This document shows, piece after piece, positions 25,643-31,981 of a stretch of 49,051 nucleotides of DNA (position 1 is its first letter; each line of letters begins with the position of its first letter). The stretch spans positions 1 to 49,051 of the forward strand of contig JBDNZS010000018.1 in assembly GCA_047722935.1 (NCBI GenBank), read 5' to 3'. Both the position numbers and the translations under genes were made by a program. Source of the DNA: Ethanoligenens sp047722935 (GTDB lineage: Bacteria; Bacillota; Clostridia; Oscillospirales; Ethanoligenentaceae). A model generated the notes under the pieces. It worked only from the letters and a program-made list of their open reading frames with translations. It ran no database searches and was not told where the DNA came from.

Positions 25643-25946
25643 CGTTTGGTCGCAGCGCGTGCGCCTGTCTATATATTGCGGTCGCGGAGCAAAAGCTGTC
25701 GTTAGTCTCCCCGCGAAAAAAGATTTGTATACGAAAAGGGTGATGGGCGGCTCTTTTTCTCTCCCAGCCGTAGGACTGCTCCTGTTTTGACGGTGGGAGG
25801 GGTTGGCACGCCAATGTATTGGAGGAATGGAAGAAAAAGGACGAATTGAGCAGGCGAAACCCGCATAGGGAAGCTGTAAACCGGTTTTTTGTGCAGATTC
25901 AGCCGCATGCAGCCCCACCCCTTTTTTTCCATCCTTTATTCACCTC
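25643..25946. other. Non-coding stretch upstream of the DUF4015 gene
   Basis: About 300 bases between the DUF4015 ribosome site and the mecA promoter. Open frames here on the minus strand are short or proline/arginine-rich and lack convincing ribosome sites. No known RNA motif or strong hairpin with a T-run was recognised. Confidence 0.4.
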
Positions 25947-25976
25947 TTGCACATAGCTGTAAAATCAAATTATAAT
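25947..25976 (+). promoter_or_regulatory. Promoter of mecA
   Basis: TTGCAC (25947-25952), 18 bases, TATAAT (25971-25976). The leader of about 125 nt contains G/C-rich stems around 26010-26060 but no recognised regulatory motif. Confidence 0.65.
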
Positions 25977-26108
25977 GTAGTATGGGAAAATACAAAAGAT
26001 CGTAATGTGTGGCGGAGGACACGCTCCGTCCTACCGGTGTGCCGCACGGCGGGAACCAAGTTGCGGCAAGGTTACCCGAATCTAACGCATGGGAGGCGGA
26101 TTGCCTGC

Positions 26109-26717
26109 ATGAATATTGAAAAACTGTCGCCGGATAAATTGCGCGTGACGCTTGAAAGCGCGGAACTTGACCGGTATGACCTTGACTATATTTCCATCAA
26201 CAACGAAAGTCCCGGCACCAAACGGATGCTCAAAGACATCCTGTTTGAGGCGTTCTCTTCGGTGGGGTTTTCCACCAAGGGGAGTCGCCTGCTAATCGAG
26301 GTGTTACCCGGTAAAAACGAGGGATGTGTGCTGTATTTGACCAAAGTGGAAACTACAGGTGAAAAACGGGCGGTGGACGCACCGGCTCGGCATAAAGTGA
26401 AGGCTGCTCCCCAGAGTTATCTGCTGGTCTGCCGCACACTCGAAGATGCAATCAATGCAGTGGGGCGCTTTTCAGGATACCCCGATATTCCGCTGCGCAG
26501 AAGCGCAATGTACTGCGTGGATGGTCAATATAATCTGGTTTTTTCGCCGGTGCGTTTCGGGCTGGATGGTATGCGGCTGAACGCGCTGCTTGCCGAGCTT
26601 TCTGAATATGGAAAAGCCGATGCGGCTACACCTCTGCGCGAGGCTGTAATGGCAGAACACGGCAGTACAATCCAGAAAGAACACGCGGTCGAACAATTCA
26701 TGCGTTATTTTCAGTAA
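26109..26717 (+). CDS. mecA: Adaptor protein MecA
   Basis: A 202-residue protein of the MecA family, which delivers substrates to the ClpC-ClpP protease. The N-terminal domain MNIEKLSPDKLRVTLES binds substrates; the C-terminal domain, including SYLLVCRTLEDAINAV and SEYGKADAATPLREAVMAEH, binds ClpC. The middle is a charged linker, as in Bacillus MecA. ATG 26109 is preceded by GGGAGG at 26091-26096, a slightly long spacing. The targets in this organism are unknown. Confidence 0.87.
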   Translation: MNIEKLSPDKLRVTLESAELDRYDLDYISINNESPGTKRMLKDILFEAFSSVGFSTKGSRLLIEVLPGKNEGCVLYLTKVETTGEKRAVDAPARHKVKAAPQSYLLVCRTLEDAINAVGRFSGYPDIPLRRSAMYCVDGQYNLVFSPVRFGLDGMRLNALLAELSEYGKADAATPLREAVMAEHGSTIQKEHAVEQFMRYFQ

Positions 26718-26742
26718 GCCATTGGGCGGTGCGCCGTCTGAG

Positions 26743-26784
26743 GATGCCCCGATGCCGGGAGAACCGGTGTCGGGGTGCTTTTTT
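26743..26784 (+). terminator. Terminator after mecA
   Basis: A G/C-rich stem of about 15 bp with wobble pairs (26743-26758 with 26763-26778) is followed by TTTTTT. It also overlaps the 3' end of the converging rpe gene. Confidence 0.8.
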
Positions 26785-27427
26785 ATCCACGCAGTTTGGC
26801 AATAGCCGCCGCCATATCTTTTGCGCCGAAGACAGCGCTGCCGGCTACAAGTATATTGGCACCATGCCGAATTGCGGCGGCGGCGGTTTCGGTATTGATG
26901 CCGCCGTCTACTTCAATGTCTGTTTTTAATCCGCGTCGCTCACATTCCCCTCGGATAGCGGAGACCTTTTCTAATGTATCCGCTATCAGCGCTTGGCCGC
27001 CGAAACCCGGCTCCACCGTCATCACCAGTACCATGGAGAGCTGGTCAAGGAACGGATAGAGGACTTCTGCCGGGGTGCTTGGCTTGATGGAGAGCGCCGC
27101 CCCTACCCCCGCCTGCCGCAGGCGTGCCAACAAGGCTTGCGGCTGGGGGCACGCCTCGATATGCAGCGTGATACTGTTTGCACCCGCATCCAGGAAAGCG
27201 TCGAGCAGTGAGGCGGGGTCATCCATCATCAAGTGCACGTCGAACGGCAAGTTCGTGCAGGCGCGCAATGCGCGTATCACGGGCGGTCCGAATGTAAGAT
27301 TCGGCACAAAATGGCCATCCATCACGTCAAGATGGACGATGTCGGCTCCGGCGGCCTCAATGGATTGAAGGGCTTCCCCCAGACGGGAGAAATCCGCTGA
27401 AAGGATGGACGGTGCGATCTTGACCAT
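26783..27427 (-). CDS. rpe: Ribulose-phosphate 3-epimerase
   Basis: A 214-residue TIM-barrel enzyme that interconverts ribulose 5-phosphate and xylulose 5-phosphate. Signature stretches are KIAPSILSADFSRLGEA, HLDVMDGHFVPNLTFGP (metal-binding His and catalytic Asp), VMTVEPGFGGQ, and DGGIN followed by the phosphate-binding GANILVAGSAVFG. The start at 27427 has AAAGGTGG upstream; longer frames would include the promoter. Adjacent genes are unrelated, so it is probably transcribed alone. Confidence 0.95.
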   Translation of the reverse strand: MVKIAPSILSADFSRLGEALQSIEAAGADIVHLDVMDGHFVPNLTFGPPVIRALRACTNLPFDVHLMMDDPASLLDAFLDAGANSITLHIEACPQPQALLARLRQAGVGAALSIKPSTPAEVLYPFLDQLSMVLVMTVEPGFGGQALIADTLEKVSAIRGECERRGLKTDIEVDGGINTETAAAAIRHGANILVAGSAVFGAKDMAAAIAKLRG

Positions 27428-27518
27428 GATAAAACAGCCACCTTTTCCGCGCGCATACAAACGGGTGTCAGCTCTTTGATGAAAGCGCGCTTTGTTTTCT
27501 GGACAACCCGCTGATTTT

Positions 27519-27547
27519 ATTCTAAACCACTCCTTAGCAAAGGTCAA
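27519..27547 (-). promoter_or_regulatory. Promoter of rpe
   Basis: On the minus strand TTGACC (27542-27547), 17 bases, TAGAAT (27519-27524). Confidence 0.65.
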
Positions 27548-27775
27548 CAGGTTTTGGCCGTTGTATGCAGACGTTTCCTGCCGAACCAACGCGATTTTCT
27601 GTTTTGCAGCCTCCCCGTTGCCAAAGGTGCTGTTCCAGAGTGGGGACATGGGGCATAAACTACATTAAGGAGGGCGGGAAAACACGGTGGGCGGGTCCGT
27701 TCCGGTGGCGGCATTGACCGCCCTTGTGCTGCCGAAACGATGTTCCCCCGATGGAGCAACTCGCTCACTTTTAAA
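27548..27775. other. Intergenic stretch without a supported gene
   Basis: Between the rpe promoter and the terminator hairpin at the gap. Short open frames on both strands are arginine/proline-rich and have no family resemblance. Nothing further was recognised. Confidence 0.35.
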
Positions 27776-27930
27776 TAGAAAGCGCAAAGCCGCACGGATA
27801 CTTCCGTGCGGCTGTGGGGGTTGGGTTGGGGGGTTGGGGGGGGCCCGGGCCCACCGCCGCGGCCCCCCCCCCCTTTTTTTATGGGGGGGGGNNNNNNNNN
27901 NGATACTTCCGTGCGGCTTTGCGCTTTCTA
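27776..27930. terminator. Terminator hairpin split by a false assembly gap
   Basis: The left arm (27776-27798) is the exact complement of 27908-27930 across the gap, giving a 23-bp perfect stem with loop TACT if joined. Seventeen bases (27797-27813) recur exactly at 27902-27918. Between them lie low-complexity G and C runs (27814-27891) and ten N (27892-27901). The likely true sequence is one continuous terminator after the aldo/keto reductase gene. The homopolymer tract looks like read error at a strong hairpin. Confidence 0.8.
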
Positions 27931-27944
27931 TGGGGAGTTGGCGG

Positions 27945-29063
27945 TCAGCCGTGAAGCACGGCGGCGACATCCGCAAGTTTTTTCAGTTCGTCGGGGATAG
28001 CCAGGTGCTGCGGACATTTGCTCAGGCACGCGCCGCATGCCACACAGGCGTCGTATTTCTTGTCCAACATTCCCCAGCGCCGCACGCGCCCCGGATTCGC
28101 GCCAAATTTCTGAATGCTGTTGTAGAAATCAAAATTGCCGGGAATATCCACGCCCACCGGACATGGCATACAGTACTGGCAGCCGGTGCAGGCAATCTGA
28201 GGGATCTGCGCAAGCACATCCACAGCCTGTGCAAGTACGGTGCGCTCCTGTTTGTCCAGCGGGTCAAAGTGGGAGAAGGTCTGGAGGTTGTCGCGCACTT
28301 GCGCAGGGTCGGACATGCCGCTGAGGATCACATTTACGCCGGGCTTGGAGCCGACATACCGCAGTGCCCAAGAGGCAAGCGAACGGTCGGACGCGGCCTG
28401 TTTGAGCAGATTGCCTGCTTGATCCGGCAGAGAGGCGAGATCGCCGCCGCGCACAGGCTCCATCACCACGGTGAACAGCCCGCGGTCCTCCAGCATCTTG
28501 TAAAGTTCCTCTGCACGCTGGCCTTTTTCGTCCAGATAGTTATACTGAATCTGGGCGAAATCCCAATCATACGCATCCACGATTTCCGCGAACAGTTCCG
28601 GGGTGTCATGGAACGAAAAGCCGATGTATTTGATCTTGCCTTCGGCGCGTTTTTTCTCGGCAAAACGGAGCATGTCCAGACGCTGCACATCCGCCCAATG
28701 TTCCGTCGTCATGGAATGCATTAAGTAGAAGTCGATATAATCCAGCCCCAGCCGTTCCAGCTGCTCGTTAAAAATGCGGTCCAAATCGTCCGGCGTTTTG
28801 GGCATCCAAACCGGCATCTTATCCGCAACATAAAATTTGTCGCGGGGGTGTTTTTTGAGGATGGGGCCCATTACGCCTTCGGATTTTCCGCCGTGGTACA
28901 CATAAGCGGTGTCAAAATAGTTGACGCCGGCATCCCAGGCGGTGTCCAGCATACGCTCGGTCTCGGCATAGTCGATCACGCCGTCTTTCATTGGCAGGCG
29001 CATACAGCCAAACCCAAGCAAAGAGGTTTCGATATTCAGTTTTTTTGCGATGCGTATCTCCAT
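27945..29063 (-). CDS. Aldo/keto reductase with C-terminal ferredoxin domain
   Basis: A 372-residue protein. Residues 1 to about 270 form an aldo/keto reductase barrel with the catalytic set in NYFDTAYVYHGGKSE (Asp and Tyr), KMPVW (Lys) and FYLMHSM (His). The rest carries two [4Fe-4S] motifs, CTGCQYCMPCP and CVACGACLSKCP. This architecture is common in anaerobic Clostridia as predicted oxidoreductases; the substrate is unknown, and the clusters suggest ferredoxin-like electron transfer. The start at 29063 is preferred over 29090 because a GGGGG site lies eight bases upstream. Confidence 0.92.
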   Translation of the reverse strand: MEIRIAKKLNIETSLLGFGCMRLPMKDGVIDYAETERMLDTAWDAGVNYFDTAYVYHGGKSEGVMGPILKKHPRDKFYVADKMPVWMPKTPDDLDRIFNEQLERLGLDYIDFYLMHSMTTEHWADVQRLDMLRFAEKKRAEGKIKYIGFSFHDTPELFAEIVDAYDWDFAQIQYNYLDEKGQRAEELYKMLEDRGLFTVVMEPVRGGDLASLPDQAGNLLKQAASDRSLASWALRYVGSKPGVNVILSGMSDPAQVRDNLQTFSHFDPLDKQERTVLAQAVDVLAQIPQIACTGCQYCMPCPVGVDIPGNFDFYNSIQKFGANPGRVRRWGMLDKKYDACVACGACLSKCPQHLAIPDELKKLADVAAVLHG

Positions 29064-29109
29064 GAGAAAGCCCCCGTTCCAGTCAGACAAATAAAATCCA
29101 TTCTATGGT

Positions 29110-29138
29110 ATTGTAGCGTATATTTTCAGTAAAAACAA
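29110..29138 (-). promoter_or_regulatory. Promoter of the aldo/keto reductase gene
   Basis: On the minus strand TTGTTT (29133-29138), 17 bases, TACAAT (29110-29115), 46 bp upstream of the start. Confidence 0.6.
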
Positions 29139-29200
29139 TCGGTGTGCCGTCTTCGCCGTGAAAGAATCCCGAAAAAAGGGCGGGAAAACGGGCAAAAGTA

Positions 29201-29298
29201 TGGTACAATACAAGAAGTATGCCGTGCCTCTGCAAGGATGGGGTACGGAAAGGCGCGCACAGTGTACGCCGCTTGTCCCTAAAGGCGGCGGCGTTTTT
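29201..29298 (+). promoter_or_regulatory. nadB promoter and leader with terminator-like hairpin
   Basis: TGGTACAAT (29201-29209) is an extended -10 element. The leader then holds a 7-bp G/C stem (29266-29272 with 29288-29294) followed by TTTTT (29294-29298), 37 bp before the nadB start. This is the layout of a transcription attenuator. No described NAD riboswitch consensus is recognised. Confidence 0.45.
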
Positions 29299-29334
29299 CA
29301 CGCGGGGGCGTGTGGTCTTGAAAGGAAGCGGAAA

Positions 29335-30780
29335 ATGGACAGCAGGGATATTTATGATGTGCTTGTGGTGGGCAGCGGTGCTGCGGGACTGCATGCGGCG
29401 CTCAGCTTGGACGCATCTTTTTCGGTACTGGTGCTCAGCAAAGCGGAAGCAGACGTGTGCAACAGCGCATATGCGCAGGGCGGCGTTGCGGCGGTGCTGA
29501 ATACGCATGACGATAATGAGACATTACATTTTGAGGATACAATGATTGCGGGCGGGAAACGCAACAATCCAGACGCTGTACACGTGCTGGTACACGAAGG
29601 GCCGCACGACGTATTGGGTCTGCGTGACCTCGGCGTGGCATTCGACGCCGATAAAGACGGCGTTCTCGATCTCACGCTGGAGGGCGGACATTCCCGTCGG
29701 CGAATCGCGCATCACAAGGATCAGACAGGTGCAGAGATTGTACGCGGCCTGCTTGCTGCGGCGGCAGAGCGGCAGAACATCACGATTAAAGCGGGCACTG
29801 CTCTTACTCGTCTGGAAAAAGACGACGGAGGGTTCCACGCACTCATCGAACAAGGCGGGGTGTTCTCCACCGTGAACGCGCGGTTCTGTATCCTTGCCAC
29901 CGGCGGAATCGGCCGCGTGTTCAAGTATACGACAAACTCCCCTATCGCCACCGGAGACGGCATCGTCTTCGCACAGAAGTTGGGCGCGCGCATCAAGGGG
30001 ATGAAACTGGTGCAGTTCCACCCCACGGCATTCGCGCGTGGGCCGGCGGAGCGGTTCCTCATTTCTGAATCCGTGCGTGGAGAGGGAGCCAAGCTCCTCA
30101 ACTGCCGGGGCGAGCAGTTCATGTGCAATTACGACAGCCGCGGGGACTTGGCCCCGCGGGATGTCGTTTCCCGCTGCATTATGGAGGAAGCGCGCAAGAC
30201 AGGCAGCAACACGTTCTATCTTGACATCACGGCGGAGCCTGCGGATTTCGTGCGGCGGCGTTTTCCCGCCATCTATCATAAATGTATGGAATACGGTATT
30301 GATATGACCAAGGACCGCATCCCCGTTTACCCGTGCCAGCATTACCTGATGGGCGGCATCGATGTCGGGCTGAATGCCCGTACTACGGTAGATGGGCTGT
30401 ATGCCGTGGGAGAATGCGCGCATACCGGCGTTCATGGCGCCAACCGGCTTGCCAGCAATTCGCTGTTGGAGGCATTGGTGTTCTCGCGCCGCGCCGCCAC
30501 GGATATTTTTGCCGCAGACCGTTTGCCTGTTTCAGTGCGGACGCTCACACCTGCGCAGGGCAAAGATGCGCCCATGGAACTGCGCGGAGAAATCCAGTCC
30601 ATCATGCAGGGGAGCTTTTTTGTCAACGCCGACTGTGACAAGGCGCGGGAAAACCTGCCGCGCATCCGTGAGATTGAACGGCAGCTCGCGGCAGGATATG
30701 CCGATTCACGTGAATTGACCGAGTTGCGGAGCCTTGCCGGTGTGGCTGGGCTGATTTTGGAGGAGGTGCTTTCGGATTGA
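29335..30780 (+). CDS. nadB: L-aspartate oxidase
   Basis: A 481-residue FAD enzyme that oxidises aspartate to iminoaspartate, the first step of NAD synthesis. DVLVVGSGAAGLHAAL is the FAD-binding motif; SAYAQGGVAAV, HHKDQTGAEIV, and MKLVQFHPTAF carry family active-site residues, and GLYAVGECAHTGVHGANRLA closes the flavin site. Anaerobes use fumarate rather than oxygen as acceptor. ATG 29335 has AAAGGA with good spacing. Its stop overlaps the nadC start by 4 bp. Quinolinate synthase (nadA) is not adjacent. Confidence 0.95.
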   Translation: MDSRDIYDVLVVGSGAAGLHAALSLDASFSVLVLSKAEADVCNSAYAQGGVAAVLNTHDDNETLHFEDTMIAGGKRNNPDAVHVLVHEGPHDVLGLRDLGVAFDADKDGVLDLTLEGGHSRRRIAHHKDQTGAEIVRGLLAAAAERQNITIKAGTALTRLEKDDGGFHALIEQGGVFSTVNARFCILATGGIGRVFKYTTNSPIATGDGIVFAQKLGARIKGMKLVQFHPTAFARGPAERFLISESVRGEGAKLLNCRGEQFMCNYDSRGDLAPRDVVSRCIMEEARKTGSNTFYLDITAEPADFVRRRFPAIYHKCMEYGIDMTKDRIPVYPCQHYLMGGIDVGLNARTTVDGLYAVGECAHTGVHGANRLASNSLLEALVFSRRAATDIFAADRLPVSVRTLTPAQGKDAPMELRGEIQSIMQGSFFVNADCDKARENLPRIREIERQLAAGYADSRELTELRSLAGVAGLILEEVLSD

Positions 30781-31613
30781 TTCTACCGATGCATTATGAG
30801 GAAATTATCCAGCGCGGACTAAAAGAGGATATTAATTATATCGACGTGACTACGGACAACCTTATTCCGGAGGAACAGGAATCCAACGCGGTGTTCTTGG
30901 CCAAAGAGGACGGTGTGCTCTGCGGGTTGGAGGTGGCGCTGCATACCCTGCGCCTGTTGGATGCCAGCGTGACGGCAGAGGTATTCAAAAAAGACGGAGA
31001 CGCCCTGCAAAATGGGGAGATCATTGCGCGTGTGCACGGTTTCACCCGCGCGCTGCTCAAAGGGGAACGTACGGCGCTCAATCTGCTCCAGCATCTGTCC
31101 GGTATCGCAACGGCGACGGCGTGCGCCGTTAAAACAGTGGAAGGCACCCGTGCCAGCGTCTGCGACACACGCAAGACACTGCCGGGCCTGCGTGTGCTGG
31201 AGAAATACGCCGTCACGGTGGGCGGCGGAAAAAATCACCGCTTCAACTTGTCGGATGCCGCGCTCATCAAGGACAATCATGTGGATGCGGCGGGCGGTAT
31301 CGGCAAAGCAGTGTCTATTCTGCGCGCCCGCGTGGGGCATACGGTCAAGATCGAGGTGGAAACACGTGATCTTGACGAATTGGCAGACGCGCTGTCGGCT
31401 GGGGCGGATATCATCATGCTGGACAACATGAGTCTTGCGGATATGAAAGAGGCTGTGCGTATCACTGCGGGGCGGGTGCCGCTTGAGGCATCCGGCGGCG
31501 TGACACAAGAGACGTTACGGGCCATTGCCGAGACCGAGGTGGACTTGATTTCTATCGGTGCGCTCACCCACTCGGTCAAAGCGCTGGATATTTCCATGAA
31601 GCTGCGGGACTAA
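30777..31613 (+). CDS. nadC: Nicotinate-nucleotide pyrophosphorylase (quinolinate phosphoribosyltransferase)
   Basis: A 278-residue enzyme that makes nicotinate mononucleotide from quinolinate and PRPP. Signatures are EDINYIDVTTDNLIP near the start, NLLQHLSGIAT, CDTRKTLPGLRVLEKYAV and GGGKNHRFNLSD for quinolinate binding, and IMLDNM with LEASGGV in the barrel. The start is TTG 30777, overlapping the nadB stop (TTGA) and ten bases after AGGAGG (30761-30766); an ATG at 30789 has poorer spacing. Confidence 0.95.
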   Translation: MILPMHYEEIIQRGLKEDINYIDVTTDNLIPEEQESNAVFLAKEDGVLCGLEVALHTLRLLDASVTAEVFKKDGDALQNGEIIARVHGFTRALLKGERTALNLLQHLSGIATATACAVKTVEGTRASVCDTRKTLPGLRVLEKYAVTVGGGKNHRFNLSDAALIKDNHVDAAGGIGKAVSILRARVGHTVKIEVETRDLDELADALSAGADIIMLDNMSLADMKEAVRITAGRVPLEASGGVTQETLRAIAETEVDLISIGALTHSVKALDISMKLRD

Positions 31614-31637
31614 AAATACACAAAAGTTTCAATGGGT

Positions 31638-31672
31638 AGAATTGGAACTTACACAATGCTTACAATTCTTTT
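31638..31672 (+). terminator. Weak terminator candidate after nadC
   Basis: A 7-bp A/T-rich stem (31638-31644 with 31663-31669) ends in TTTT. An overlapping 9-bp hairpin (AGTTTCAAT with ATTGGAACT) competes with it. Stability is low. Confidence 0.35.
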
Positions 31673-31690
31673 GAAATCATATCAAATCTA

Positions 31691-31719
31691 TTGAAAACCG
31701 CGCAGCGATGTTTTACAAT
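31691..31719 (+). promoter_or_regulatory. Promoter of the c-di-GMP-controlled protease transcript
   Basis: TTGAAA (31691-31696), 17 bases, TACAAT (31714-31719), about 30 bp before the riboswitch. Confidence 0.7.
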
Positions 31720-31748
31720 AACAATAGAAAAAGTTATCAAGTGCATAT

Positions 31749-31842
31749 TGTAAATAGCAAACCTATTGAAAAGTAGGGACGCAAAACCACGGGTCTAAGG
31801 TTTCCATTTGGGAACAATGATCGCCGGGTTGCCATTTGTACA
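31749..31842 (+). ncRNA. Cyclic di-GMP-I (GEMM) riboswitch
   Basis: The aptamer core matches the GEMM-I consensus: AGCAAACC, a short stem-loop with a GAAA-type loop, GGGACGCAAAACCACGGG, TCTAAGG, a second hairpin, ATGATCGCCGGGTTGCC, and a closing P1 stem formed by the flanks (TAAATAGCAA with TTGCCATTTG). It binds c-di-GMP. A complete intrinsic terminator follows directly (31851-31895), and the next gene is a secreted papain-like protease. The family is well established, with type I switches often turning genes off when c-di-GMP is high. OFF polarity here is inferred from the possible competition between the P1 3' strand and the terminator 5' strand (GTTGCC against GGCAAT). Confidence 0.93.
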
Positions 31843-31850
31843 GCGGTATG

Positions 31851-31895
31851 AACAGGTACCACGGCAATTGGGTTGCTGTGGTGCCTGTTTTATTT
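31851..31895 (+). terminator. Riboswitch expression-platform terminator
   Basis: A 17-bp stem with two G-U pairs (31851-31867 with 31873-31889) and a T-rich tail. It lies between the c-di-GMP aptamer and the protease start, so it must be regulated for the protease to be made. Confidence 0.9.
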
Positions 31896-31981
31896 ACATA
31901 AAAATGGCAGACAACATGTACTTCCACTATAAAAAGGCAAAGTGAGCAGGTCATTTTGCACAGACAATTGCTGGGAGTTGA

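Noticed and set aside
25702..25932. Minus-strand 76-codon frame upstream of the DUF4015 gene
   Set aside because: Composition and lack of family signal suggest chance; DUF4015 has a better start at 25630.
27687..28724. Plus-strand open frame running through the N-gap
   Set aside because: It translates homopolymers and unknown bases and is antisense to the aldo/keto reductase.
29524..30435. Minus-strand open frame of 303 codons opposite nadB
   Set aside because: Antisense shadow of a well-supported gene.
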